From Antennarius striatus (lineage: Eukaryota; Chordata; Actinopteri; Lophiiformes; Antennariidae): a DNA stretch of 64,000 nt. The notes beneath the pieces are model-generated. The model was given only the letters and a program-made list of their open reading frames with translations, was not told the origin of the DNA and made no database searches. Shown one piece after another: positions 12,251 to 24,329 of the stretch; within the stretch, counting starts at the first letter, position 1; the number at the start of each line of letters is the position of its first letter. Location of the stretch: the NCBI RefSeq assembly GCF_040054535.1, contig NC_090781.1:13599982-13663981 (forward strand), written 5' to 3'. Position numbers and translations under genes: made by a program.

Positions 12251-15200
12251 TATATACACACACACACACACACATCCGATGTAGCCATATCACCCAGCCC
12301 TAGTCAGGCCTTTAATTTGCACTACAGTCATATTTATAATATATTGTGTGGTTAAATATCAGTGTGTCTTTTTTGTGCATGATGCCCTGATTTCATTCTT
12401 GAATTCATTTACCGACTCATAATGATGTGATTCCATTTCTTCAGGTACCTTCCAGTGGTCACAAACAACCCTTGAAGATCCAGGGCACGTCTCCTTCACC
12501 GGTGTTGGCCTCTCACACCCCAGCACCACCAGTGGCAGACAGCCCCCAGCCTTCACAGTCCCCTCTCACTCTGAGCCAGCAGATCCAGTCACCCCACCAC
12601 CAACAACCACAGTCCCATCCTTCCTCGCAGCCTCAGACGCAGTCTCAGACACCCTCCCGCTCATGCACACCCTCATCGCATCCTCCGCTCTTTATTGTCC
12701 ACAACCAGATTGCAGAGTCCCCCCAGCCTGCTTCACAATGCCAGCCACAGCAGACACAGCCACCGAACTCACATGTTCAAGTTCAGCATCAGCCTCAGCC
12801 ACGGCCAGCCTCTCAGCCCGCCCCTTATCAACAAGATATGCCTCCTATGTCCCAGTCACCCAAGCCTCCTGGTGCACTTCCTGCACTGCACCAGTTTACT
12901 AGCGCCCCTGTGAGTACTTCTGCGCCTGCTGTAGTCAAAACCCAGGTTCCCATTCAGGGCTTGACAGCAGAACAGCAACACCATTTGCAATTAGTTGGAG
13001 CGCAAATCCAGACTCTGTCAGGCATCACGCAGCACTCGCCTCAGCAGAAACAGTTGCTGGATAAACTACACCAGGTATTGTTCCAGTTCATTCTAAAGCT
13101 CTCTGCGTGGAAATTTTGCCTAGAAATAATTTCAATGCAAAGTTGTCTTAAATGCAGTATATCCAGTGAGCGAAGGAATCTGTAGGCTTTAGTAACCTAA
13201 ATTTCTTGCCTATGGATTGTCAGGTCCAGCAGAACATCCTGCTGCAGGCCAAGCTTCCTGCTCAGCCTCAAGTTACCAGTCAGTTCAGCTCCCAGCAAGA
13301 TGTGCCTGTTGATAAAGTGGTGATTTCATCATCGACCAGCAGTACGCCTGCTGTGTTGCAGTCGACGTCAGTGCTAGTCAAAACTCCTGCCTCAGGTCAG
13401 ACACAGTTTACCCTTAATGATTCACGAGGTCATGGCTTGTTTCCCTTTGTAACCATTGATTCCTTCTTGTTTTAGCATCAAGTGACTTACAGGTATTCTC
13501 AGGAGCCCAAGGGCCAGCTGGAGCAATGGTGAATCAGACTGTCACTCCTGCAAGCCTTACCCAGCCTGCACAGGTGGGCAACTTGAGCTCGGAGTAATTC
13601 TTCCAAGGGCCTGCATTACGTTTATTTTTTAGCATTATGTAACTATTTTCTGAATGTGTTTTTTTTGTGTGTGTTTGTCTGTTTCAGCCAAAGCCAGGAG
13701 TGATCAGCTCAGTTGGAGGGATGACTCTGGGGAAAGGTGGGATGCAGATACAAGTGTTAGGATCTAGTCTGACTCAAAGGCCTGCTCCACAACCTCAGAC
13801 TCCTGTACAAACTCAGGTACAGGAATATCACTGTATGTCAGTGAGGCCCCAGGAAGTAACTCTAAATTCAGCCTAACGGTTATTTGTTTTTTCACATTCC
13901 AGACAACAACATTGAAGATGCCTTTCAGTGCAGAGCCCAGCAAAGAAGCCAGGTCTGTGTTTCATGCTTTAACTATTTATTGGTAAAGTGATGTTATTTT
14001 TGGTAACTTGATTTTTGCACATGACACTGAAAAAAAAATTCTTTAAATGTTGCAACAGAAATAAAGTTTTTTTATGTCCTCCTGTAACACACTTGGCCAA
14101 GTATTTTAATTGGTGCCCGATAAAGGGCTAAATTATGCAGTTTCTAAAAACAAATATTATTTTATTCACCCCCTCTGTAGGATGCTTGAGCAGCTAAGGA
14201 AACACCAGGGTTCAGTGCTTCACCCAAACTACAGTGCTCCGTTCTATTCTTTTGAGGATACGTTTCACAGACTGCTGCCTTACCATCTCTACCAGGGAAC
14301 TGCCAACTCTTCTCAAGACTATCAGAGAGGTAACAAACTCTTTAACCTACCGATCGTCGTGTAGCAGCCAGTTTGTTACATTTTCACCATCATGAAAGCA
14401 GTCGTGACGTCCTCATTTTTCGTTCTACGCAGTGGATGATGAATTTGAGAGGGTGTCCTGCCAACTGCTCCAAAGGACCCAGGCAATGCTGGATAAATAT
14501 CGTTACCTGCTCTTTGCTGAGTCAAAAGTAAGTTTATATGTCATCGTTCTCATTGTATGCGTTTGGGATGTTCTCTTTGTTGTGAACTGATATTAAACTG
14601 ATGGACTATTGACACTTGAACCCGAGCAGAGACTTGGCCCCTCAGCAGAGATGGTGATGATCGACCGGATGTTCATCCAAGAGGAGAAGATCACCTTGAG
14701 TCAGGATAAGATTTTGGCCAAGGAGAGACCAGGTACCGCACCACTCATTGGCAAAAGATTGCTCTGGAAACAGATGGGGTGGATACTAATGATAAATCGT
14801 TGTGTTCATTTTGTTACAGAAGAGTTTGTGGCAAATGCACGCGTGTTGGAGAGTATAATTTCATCCCAACAGAAGTCCTCTGCTGAGCCCTCCTCAGTCA
14901 GTGATGATGACACGGCTGCCGTTCCTGCTCCAGCACCCACAGCCCCTCCCTCAGCACCTCCTCCAAACATCTCCCCAATCCCTCCTGCTGGATCCACCCC
15001 TGCCCCGGCTCCTCCTGCCCCTCCAACCGCAACCCCCTTCCCCCCTACCAAACTAGTTATAAAGCAGGGCGGTGGTGGAGCGTCTGTTTCCTGGTCCAGC
15101 AGTTGTCCGCCTCCTCCAGCCCCAGTGAGCCGACTGGTCGCTGAGACCACCGGCCAGAGCGCCCCTGTCAGTCGTGGCCCCGCTGTTGCGTCCACTTTCT

Positions 15201-16582
15201 CCTCCACGCCCTTCAACTCTCAAGCTGTGGACGATGATGATGATACACTCCCACAGAGAATCAGTAAACCACCGATCAAAACATACGAGGCTCGCAGGAG
15301 AATTGGGTTGAAGCTTAAGATCAAGCAGGATCAAACTGGCTTCAGCAAGGTTGTCCACAACACGGCCTTAGATCCAGTTCACACACCTCAGCCTCAGAGC
15401 AGCCAGTCTGTGTCCACGACTCAGTCCCAGTTCGAAGCTGCTGCACCACATCCAAAGTCCCATTTTTCATCCACCTCTAATACAGTCATCAGAACTCAGT
15501 CACCTGTATGCACTGCTTCTTCTGCTTCATCGGTTACCATAGCAACAACTCAGTGTAAACCTGCATTGAGAGTTAATGTTCCTTCCAGTGCAGCTCCATC
15601 TTCCTCTACCTCGTCTTCTCATAGTCGCTCATTTTCCACTTCTTCTTTGTCCACCCAAGTGAACGGGACATTGGATCACCACGATAAGGGAGGGGTCAAA
15701 CACAATTCTGGATCCACCGCTACTCCCTCACAGACAACTTGCCGTCTCCCACTTCGAAAAACCTACAGGGAAAACATTAGTCCCCGGGTCAGACCTGGTG
15801 TCCCGGGGGGAGGAGATGAGAGTCTGTCCTACCCCAGGTCTACGTCGTCACCCCACCGGCACGAGGCCTCATCTCCTCCATCAGAGCGGACAGTTATTGC
15901 CAGTGTGAAGGTAGAAAAAAGAGGGAGGGAGGCTTTGCACACTCACACAGAGACAAGCCATGACATGGGCCGTTTAGGGAGTGCAATGCAGGGGCTGGAT
16001 GAAATGGACGATGTGTTTAACCGTGGGCTTAAAACCACACAGCACCATCACCTTAAACAGCTCCTGGACAGGGAAGGGACAAAAGACAGAGGAGAGGAGC
16101 GCACAGATCAAGAGACAGATGTAAGTAAATACAAGAGGATGAGTGGAAAAAATAGACACAGAGCAGGTGGGACATTTAGGATGGACCAGCATGCCCCTGG
16201 GCCTCCCTCTCCAGAGTCATCCTTCACAAGAGACTCTTTACTTCCTGCCAAACGCTGCAAGTCAGATTCCCCCGACATGGATAACGCCAGCTTCTCCAGC
16301 GGCAGCCCTCCAGACGACCCACTGAAGGAACACGTTCAGTGTGCCATCAACAGCATCCTGAACCTGCAGCAGGAGCCCTCCGCCCGCAGTCACCACATTA
16401 AGGGAGGCAACAACAGGTCCCACCAACACCAAAGCCAGCGCCCAGGGGGCTCAGCAGCCTCGTCACACAGACCTTCGATCCCAGCCTCGTCCTCTGGTTC
16501 CTCCTCCTCCTTGGCCCAGCACCCTCAGGTTGGTGGCCGGGGCCACAATGGTAGCCTGTTGCCCCAGACTCAAGGCAGATAA
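6136..16582 (+). CDS. bicra: BRD4-interacting chromatin-remodelling complex associated protein (GLTSCR1)
   Basis: Subunit of the non-canonical BAF (GBAF) chromatin-remodelling complex, nuclear. Fourteen coding exons: 6136-6176, 6279-6324, 6839-6904, 7137-9215, 9434-9622, 12445-13074, 13224-13395, 13476-13573, 13688-13816, 13903-13952, 14181-14329, 14433-14527, 14630-14732, 14820-16582. They sum to 5610 nt (1869 aa; human about 1560). The N-terminus [20 protein letters not shown] and the block [16 protein letters not shown] match human closely. The middle is Q/P/S/T-rich and disordered. The conserved GLTSCR1 domain is at about residues 1168-1270 ([36 protein letters not shown]). A late block has [20 protein letters not shown], and the C-terminus has SILNLQQ. 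The end of exon 5 (9622 rather than 9613) was chosen to keep the frame. Intron 5 is loaded with transposons. Confidence 0.96.
9331..9380 (+). repeat. CCCT-rich simple repeat in bicra intron 4
   Basis: Pyrimidine-rich low-complexity tract of repeated CCCT units, about 50 bp upstream of the exon 5 acceptor (exon starts 9434). It may extend the polypyrimidine tract of that acceptor. Confidence 0.7.
10781..10824. repeat. palindromic TA-rich hairpin
   Basis: TGTGCGTATGTATATA at 10781-10796 is mirrored by TATACATACGCACA ending at 10824, around a short TA-rich centre. The hairpin directly abuts the left end of the adjacent MITE, so that element probably inserted into a TA microsatellite. Confidence 0.7.
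10825..11175. mobile_element. MITE-like element, copy 1 (in bicra intron 5)
   Basis: About 350 bp with short inverted ends, TGCGCCCTCG at the left and CGAGGGCGCA at the right (about 11165-11174). The left part (10826-11045) aligns in reverse complement over about 200 bp with 31022-31226 in psmd8 intron 5. The first bases (CAGTGCGCCCTCG, then a GCGGTTAATGCGTTCC block) resemble pogo/Tigger-type termini, but the family is not settled. It encodes no protein. Confidence 0.65.
11215..12217 (+). mobile_element. Tc1-like DNA transposon, degenerate, with long inverted repeats
   Basis: The inverted repeats are about 145 bp: 11228-11371 pairs with the reverse complement of about 12073-12217, sharing TTTGTATGTTACT and GGCCTGAAAT. 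Between them, a frame at 11340-11684 carries the helix-turn-helix part of a Tc1 transposase ([25 protein letters not shown]). A second frame at 11710-11958 carries the start of the catalytic part ([22 protein letters not shown]-like). The transposase is broken by a stop between the two frames and loses its end, so the copy is dead. It sits inside the hAT-like element. Confidence 0.85.
12219..12273. repeat. AT and CA microsatellites
   Basis: A run of AT dinucleotides (about 12221-12244) followed by a CA run (about 12256-12273), between the Tc1-like right repeat and the hAT-like right end. Confidence 0.85.
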
Positions 16583-17152
16583 CAGCCCTTCAGCCACAGG
16601 ATGGACTAGGAGTGAGAACTAAGGGCCGGATTTGGAGGCAGCAGAGCGGGACGTTGTGAAAACAGTATCACTGTACTACTCTGCCATGCTGTGTTGGTTT
16701 TGTTTGTCCATTGAATTGTCCAGACGTTTCCTTCTCATTCACAGTCTGAGGTCGATGTGAGCATGTGGTCAGTTGTCTTTGACAACTGCAGACTCGAAGA
16801 TGTATGTCGGTTATTTTCTCTGCCAAGCTCGAATAACTACATGAAGGCTGTTGTTGTCCTTTTCTTTTTGTCTTGTCTATTTGAATCTTTTTACACTTTT
16901 TTTCTTTCATGTGGCCTGAGTGCATGTCTCTTTCATTCTCTGTTTCTATTCACAGTTGTTCATCTCTTGGTTTTTAGTGTCCCAAATGGGAATCAGGCAG
17001 CTTTTATAAGTATTTCAGTAGCCAACAACCTTCTCAAACTTGGCTACTTATCACAGAAAGGCAGAAAAGTTCATAAGATAAACCATCACAATATGTACAT
17101 CTTCCTTTACTGGCCAAATTTGATAAAGCCTTCCTAAGAACAAACAGCACAC

Positions 17153-17207
17153 AATAAAATTATACATTCCACCTCTTTATCAGGAATGTTTTTAGACAGC
17201 AAATAAA
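17153..17207 (+). terminator. bicra: bicra polyadenylation signals
   Basis: Two AATAAA hexamers at 17153-17158 and 17202-17207, about 570-620 bp after the stop codon. They define a plausible 3' UTR of 16583 to about 17230. Which one is used cannot be told from sequence. Confidence 0.55.
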
Positions 17208-17229
17208 GACTGCTCACTAGACACACGCT

Positions 17230-19993
17230 CCTTTTCTACAGTTGTCAAAGTCAATATTTGCCTGGACCTCCATTCTGCCTGTCTTTTATAATTTGAAAGT
17301 GAAAAAAGTTAAATTTGTTTTCCTTTTGACTGTTCTAAGGTACTGTCAAGATGTGAATGAAATGTATGGAATTAGTTTATTTCTGCTTCAAATAATGTCA
17401 GATGACTTTTTTTGGGGGGAAGGGGTTCTTGTTTTAGATCACACCTTCGCACACGCCTGCCTCCCTCTTGCTAATGATGTCAGGTTATGCAAAGGTTATG
17501 CATTTCAGTCAGCAGGGGGCAGTCCGGATTTAACTGTTGGTTGTGTTCTCCGCTGTATGCCACTGTATCCTTGCCTCCTATGAGCATGTTTTTCCTCTGT
17601 TTTAGTCTGGTGGGCAATTCAAAATCAAACACAGCGCAAGCAATGAAATGGAAAAAAGGAACAATAATAATGTACAAAATACCCGTAAGAGAATTTGAAG
17701 TATAGTATTACAGATTAATTTTGTAATGTATTTATTGTGTATAATGACTTTTTAAAAAGAAATGTACATTTAGTAAAACTGTAAATTAAACCTTGCTTTT
17801 ATGAAACTTTGCATGCCCTCCAGTTGTTTGTCGAACTATTGAAACCATGATTCCTAATATACACTGCACATTCCATTGAATGACTAACAATGACTGAAGG
17901 GTACAGTATTATAGTTAGGAGGTGATGGTGGCAGGGGTGTGGCGTGTTCCTTTTCACTTAGCCAGCAGGTGGTGCAAGGAAATGGAAAATAAGAGCTGGT
18001 CTGTGTGTTTTTCCCGGAGGGTTCACAGAGTTTTGGAGGAGCAAGACAGTTGAGGCTGATGAGAGGATAATGGCATCTGTAAACTCTTTCCAAAGTAGGT
18101 CGACTGCAGAGAAAAACTGTTGAAAAAAGAGGAGTTACATGTCACAGCTGTAAGGGTGCAGCACTTGCCCACGTTAAAACATGCATATGGATACTGGGTA
18201 GTTACTCTCAAGAGAGAAAAAAAAAGTCCCCACCCAAATAATTTATTCTCCTTCACCCTTCGTTAGTTCCACCCCCTCTGACCACAACACGGGTCATCCC
18301 TGTGTATTACTCTGGAAGATAACGTTTGCGAGGCATTGTTGGAACAGGAGTTGTGTTATACTAGGAGAAGAAAAGAACGGGTGAGAACATTTTAGCCTTG
18401 ATGTGGTGAGCCTGTTTCTCAGTGCTTTATGCTCTTTCAGCAAGTTGAGTAAAAAATCCTTGCCAGATCTAGAGCTCATCTGAAATACATTAAACCCGAG
18501 AAGAGTGGTGCTGTGTAATCTAGCTGCAGTGGTATTACACTCAGGCTTCCTATTTGCTGTCAGAGGTACACCCATGCATGTAGCAGCAGCTCCACTAAGA
18601 GACTGACTGTTTTTGTCTCCTCTACTCAAAATATTTTCCAAGCTCCGGAGGGCAAGACTGGAAAGACGGAGAAAGGATTTGAAGAAAACTGAGCTTTCTC
18701 CATAAAATCTTGGTAAATACTCCTTTTAAAACTTCAAATCACTGTACTTCTCAGCTTTTATTCTTTTACTTTATGTTACCAGATTGTTTACAGCAGAGGA
18801 AACTAGTGTTTGTTACACTTGATGGGTGCAAAAATCAGAGCTCAGCATCAAAATGAACAAAAAAAGCAAACTTTGCAAACTTTTGTCTATTTTTTAACCA
18901 GCGTTTGTTCTTCTGAACATTAAAGCAATCCATGACCTCCCTGACACTTTTGCCTTTACATGTTACATTTTACAGTCTAAGTCCAAAGCTGTGGTAGAGA
19001 AATCCACAAGGCATTTTCACAATCTGTAAACTTTAGAGAAATAAACCTTATTTTTCTCAACAAGAATGTAAAGCAGATTTTACTCGTACAAGTTTGGTGT
19101 CACTTTTTTTATTCTTCATGTAATAGCACAAGCAGTTTATTGTCTCTCTTGAAGATCTCCGGGGTTCGCCATTACTTTGACATTAATTTCTTTCTACACT
19201 GATCTTGTGACTTGTAAGGACGGAGCAGATCATTTCTGCTTGCTGAAATGAGATTTACAAAAGAAGGAGCTCTCCACGGCTGACCTAACATCTACTGACA
19301 CACGTCTTACCTTTGTACGTTTGTGTCAGTCTGCCTCTAATATCCAGTGGCTCAATTTAAATATTATCATAAAACATACACTCTTATTGAAGGGTTAAAG
19401 CTACTTTTCCAGAGTGATTTTACTGATTACCTTCTACTACCCGTAGGTGGTTGAAAGGAACATTTAATTAATTTCAATGAAAAGAAATGAGCAGTGCCTG
19501 TGCAAATCCTGAAGCAGGGTTGGGTTTGCAAGTTTTCCAGCGTGAGCACTAAGTTTTTCCAGGCATGTACTGACAGAACTTGGCAGACTCCTGGTGGGCT
19601 CAACCTTGCTCCATATTTCAGATCCTTACTCTCAGACTTCCACCTACAGATGGAATACCAGTAACAAAGGTGTTTGCCAGATGGAATAAACTTTTTTCTA
19701 TTGGATTAACCTTTACCTTTCTTCTTTTTTTGTCCATAATTCAGGTTCTAAAAGTTATCAGTGCAGCAACAGTTCAAAAAGGAGATTCAGTTTTCAAAAG
19801 AAACACCAGCCCTATCATTTCTCTCAGCGCGTGCAAAAGAGGTTTCAAGGACACTTGAACATCGTTCATATAAATACAGGAAGCCCCTCAAACTATTCCA
19901 AGGTTCAGCCTCAGGACATACAGCTCCAACAACAAACACGTTCCAACACTACCTTTCTGAAAGCACAGTCTATCATCTTGTCAGCTAATCATC
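17230..19993. other. bicra-ehd2 intergenic region and ehd2 5' region
   Basis: AT-rich non-coding DNA. The short open frames on both strands have no recognisable domain. An acceptor-like site near 19743 (ttcag followed by GTTCTAAAAG) leads into the stretch carrying the ehd2 start codon. Coding exon 1 may therefore begin near 19745 with a 5' UTR intron upstream. I see no repeat family here. Confidence 0.4.
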
Positions 19994-22900
19994 ATGTCTC
20001 GCTGGGGGCGAAAGAATGTGAAGAAGACACCTGAAGTGATCCGCACTGTTACGGAGGGTCTCAAGTCCTTGTATCGTAAGAAGCTGCTCCCTCTGGAACA
20101 ATACTATGGTTTCCATGACTTCCACTCTCCCAGTCTGGAGGATGCAGACTTTGATAACAAGCCAATGGTCCTGGTTGTGGGGCAATACTCCACTGGAAAG
20201 ACAACATTCATTAAGTAAGAAATTCCACTTCTGTATCAAGTGCTGTTCTGTTAAGTTTTAATTGATTGTTAAGGTCAGAAACTATTGCAATCCTAAGAAA
20301 ATCGCAGATCCTATGTTTGACTGACAGGTATCTACTGGAGCAGGAAATTCCCGGTAGCAGGGTGGGACCTGAACCCACCACTGACTGCTTCACTGCCATC
20401 ATGCATGGGGACATGGAGAGCGTTATTCCTGGGAATGCCCTTATCGTAGACCCCAACAAGCCTTTCCGTAAACTCAACCCTTTTGGAAACACCTTCCTGA
20501 ACAGGTGAGAGTGAGGATTTATTCTCAGTGCGTCATGCAGTGATTCCAAAATGGAGAGAAGTCACAATTACATGGACTGACTATGTGAGAGAAGCGAAAG
20601 ACTGAAGGAGAGATAACAGATGCATTTATAGCACTTTGGAATTTCAAGTTCATGTGCCAAATTTCAGAGCAGGGAGGCAGGCACTTGCCTTATTTGTGGA
20701 AAATTGGAGAAAGGAAGCGATATCACCCAGGAGGGGTGATGAAAGCTTGTGTATCGGGACAGGAACTGCGATATACGCACGTTCAAATGGGAGGTCAGAA
20801 GGTCTGTGGCCCCTTGGGGCAAAGACAAATAAATGAAATCACAGAATCTATGAGTCTTAGAGAACGTGTCACAGAAAGCTCAACAGTCCGGTTCTGTCCT
20901 CTACTCTGTTTACTGTCTGGAATGCCAGATTTCTGTGTATATTTTTCCACTGATGTAAACCAAGAGAGAAGTTACACATTTTCCAGCGGAGTGCTTTGAC
21001 TATTGGGTTTGTGTATGTATAGACATATGCAAGAACACTACTTTTATCAATGCTCTAATTTAAAAATATATAAAGCCACTTTCAAACAGAGTCCCACTTT
21101 CCTTCTTCAAGGTGTGTTTGTGAACATATTTGCGTCATTTTGCTTTTGCTTCCTTTTCCAGGGGTCGTTAAACTCATAAGGCACAGGAAGTGGTTTTGTT
21201 GTTCTGAGCCACACAGCGTTAGCAGCTCTTATTGTTTGATTCTGGCAATAGTGGTCATTTTCCCTCAGGAAGCCCTCAGAAATGAGAGGCCTACTTGCAC
21301 ACAATGGCCTGCAAAGGGAGGGGTGGAGGGTGTGGAGAAGGCCACTTCCAATCTGCTCCTGAGATCACACTGGCTTCTTTGATGAAAGATAACCATTTTT
21401 CACATGATTCCTGACGTCACCGTTGTTATGTTATCACTCTGAACTTGTGTTATCATCAATTATGCAACTTTGCTCCCATCTGCTGATGAAAATACTAGGT
21501 TCCAGTGTGCTCAGATGTCCAACCAGGTCCTGGAAAGTATCAGCATTATTGACACACCGGGGATCTTGTCCGGTGCTAAGCAGAGAGTGAGCCGAGGTGA
21601 GAGAGGTGGCAGAGGTGACAAAGGTGAGGAGAGGGCATGAGGGGGCCTGCAGAGACACATCCTTGAATGTCGGCTCACAAAATCATCTCCCTGGCACGTC
21701 TGGCTAACTCATGGGACCAGTTTCCTCTGGCACAATAACAGTAGGAGTCAGGGCAACAAACAAATCATGAAGTCATGAAGTCATGGTCAGGAACTGAGAA
21801 GCTAACTCAATAAAAACTCAACCCTTGAGGAATGTGCAGTTGATAAATAACAATAATCATCATCTCACTGTAGTTTTTCACTTTTCTTTTCATCCACGCT
21901 TGACGTAACCCTTTACTACTCAAGATAATCAGCATGAGCAACTAACAAGTTTAAAGGTATCCCAATTGTGGGACATATTTTCTCACTTGTTTGGAGTTAT
22001 CTGTTGGTGGTTTCAAATATTCAGTCTGTGAGATTTCTGCCTCCACTGCCAGCACATCATCTGTGGTACTGGCAGCACTGTGAAAAATGCATTTTCAGAA
22101 GCCTGGATAATTCAAACTATGGTATTTATTTAATATGAAGCAGGTACACGCAAATTCAGCTCAGAATGAAGTTTTAAGGTTCATAGGGGACAGAATTTTT
22201 GAAAACATGATGATGTTGGGGTTTTTAGAGTGTTGTGAGAACCACAGACAGGACTTATAGACACAATTTCAGCAGAAAAAAATTTGCATCACAAGATAAC
22301 AGTAAGGAAATATGTTTTGAATTTTGGGTGAACTGTAATGTATGTTCATGTCCATACTAATAAAGAAATCACTTTTAAAAAAACATGCTGAGTTCACTGG
22401 TCTTGTAAATTGGCATTCTATCAAAAGTCATAAAGAGGGGTGGGCATCTTTCATAAAGAGAAGCCCTAGTGTGTAAATGCACAGATGTTCAGAGTGTACA
22501 GGGTTTGTGTCTGTGTTGACCTTCTTGCCTCTCCTGAACCCTTCTGTTTAGTGCATTGAGCACATTTGGCTCATGAATACCAGCATCTTAGCTGCTATCA
22601 TTTTCTCCTTTTCTTTTCTGACAGGCTATGACTTCCCAGCTGTGTTGCGCTGGTTTGCTGAGCGCGTGGACCGCATCATTCTGCTGTTCGATGCTCATAA
22701 ATTGGAGATATCAGATGAGTTCTCTGAGGCCATCGGTGCCCTGAAAGGAAACGAGGACAAGTTGCGCGTGGTCCTCAACAAGGCAGACATGGTGGGCACC
22801 CAGCAGCTGATGCGAGTGTATGGTGCACTCATGTGGTCTTTGGGAAAGGTCTTTAACACCCCTGAGGTTCTGCGTGTCTACATTGGCTCCTTCTGGTCAG

Positions 22901-23986
22901 AGCCACTGATGGTGACAGACAACCGCAAGCTGTTTGAGCTTGAGGAGGAGGATCTGTTTGCAGATATTCAGAACCTTCCTCGCAATGCAGCTTTACGCAA
23001 GCTCAATGACCTGGTTAAGAGAGCACGTCTGGTTAGGGTGAGTGTGGTTTTTTTTGTCATGTCAACCTTCATGGATTTTTTTGACAAGTTGATGTTTTTG
23101 CATTCCTATCATGTTCATCGTGTGGCCATGACCACTTCTAAATCTTCTCTGAATCCCAGGTCCATGCCCATATCATCAGCCATCTGAAGCAGGAGATGCC
23201 TTCTGTTTTCAGGAAGGATAATAAAAAGAAGAATCTGATCTACCAGCTGCCAGTGATTTTTTCAAAGATACAGCTTCAACATAACATTTCTGCTGGAGAC
23301 TTCCCAGATTGTGCTAAAATGCAGGTTGGTCTACATCTGTTTCTAAATTTCCCCCCACATTTGGGAAACACTTATATAAAGATTTTGAAAAGAATATTCC
23401 AATTACTGACACATTTTTACATTTGATATTTGTAAAGGAGCAACTGATGGTCCATGACTTCACCAAGTTTAAAACCTTGAAGCCTAATCTGATGGCAGCC
23501 TTGGATGAATTGCTTTCTGGTGATATTGCCAAGCTGATGCCGCTCCTGCGACAGGAAGAGCTGGAAGCGGTTGAGCAACCAGGTGTGCAGGGTGGAGCCT
23601 TCCTCGGGACCCGTGCTGGACCATTCTCAGAGGGTGACCCCTTTGTCGAGGAGATTGGAGAGGGGTGTGAGGAGGAGGAAGATTGGGTGGTAACCAAAGA
23701 CAAGCCCAAATATGATGAAATCTTCTATAACCTGGCTCCCAGCGAGGGTAAATTGAGTGGCATCAAGGTGAAGAACTGGATGGTGAGCTCTCGCTTGCCC
23801 AACTCTGTGCTGTGTCGCATCTGGAAGTTATCAGATGTGGACCATGATGGTATGCTGGATGATGAAGAATTTGCCCTGGCAAGCCACCTGATTGAAGTCA
23901 AGCTGGAGGGGCACGGCCTCCCCCCTGAGCTCCCTTCTCGGCTGATCCCACCCTCCAAACGCAGGCAGAAGGGTTCTGATGCATAG
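19994..23986 (+). CDS. ehd2: EH domain-containing protein 2
   Basis: Dynamin-like ATPase that oligomerises on membranes and stabilises caveolae at the plasma membrane. Exons 19994-20214, 20328-20504, 21499-21596, 22625-23037, 23160-23324 and 23438-23986 sum to 1623 nt, 540 aa (human 543). The P-loop GQYSTGKT is at residues 63-70, the switch motif DTPG at 151-154 and NKAD at 217-220. The conserved loop with KPF and NPF ([10 protein letters not shown]) is around residues 117-126. The helical domain follows. The EH domain is at the C-terminus with the EF-hand loop [12 protein letters not shown] and the ending [12 protein letters not shown]. It matches EHD2 rather than EHD1/3/4 across the linker ([18 protein letters not shown]). 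Human EHD2 also neighbours BICRA. The N-terminus ([14 protein letters not shown]) differs from mammals, as is usual in this family. Confidence 0.97.
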
Positions 23987-24300
23987 ACGCGACACAATGC
24001 AGAGACACTCTTCTCTTTTGGCTGTCACACTTTTGCTACTGTCTGTATTTGTTCTGCTTTGCTCCAGACTCGTGTTGAAACGTTGCATTAAATGCATCTG
24101 GTTTTTGCTCTGAGCCTGATTTTGGTCGTGCACAATGGAACATACTGTATTAAAGAGTAGGCCAATCATTTGACACTATAGAGCGTGCAGTAAAATACTG
24201 AGTCACATGGGTCTGGTTGCTTCTTCCATTTGGCTCCTTAAAATGAGCCTTTTAAGAAAAGCTTGAGACTTTACTTTCTTCTGTTTGATGAGCAAAATCT

Positions 24301-24306
24301 AATAAA
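24301..24306 (+). terminator. ehd2: ehd2 polyadenylation signal
   Basis: AATAAA 315 bp after the ehd2 stop, the clearest canonical signal downstream. An ATTAAA near 24086 is an alternative. Confidence 0.5.
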
Positions 24307-24329
24307 GGCCGGTTGGCAGCATTAAGCAT

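Larger units (their letters stand above)
10533..12302. mobile_element. hAT-like non-autonomous DNA transposon ends, with nested insertions
   Basis: The left end reads TAGGGTTGGGTGATAG (10533-10548). The right end reads ATATCACCCAGCCCTA (about 12287-12302), its near-perfect inverted complement. Short ends of the form TAGGGCTGGGCGATA are typical of hAT-type elements in fish. The interior has no hAT transposase. It is filled by a MITE, a Tc1-like element and AT/CA microsatellites. I found no clean 8-bp target duplication, so the copy is old or the two ends belong to different copies. Confidence 0.5.

Noticed and set aside
14806-15358. Minus-strand frames of 100-136 codons within bicra exon 14
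   Set aside because: They are antisense shadows of the GC-rich bicra coding sequence and match no known protein.
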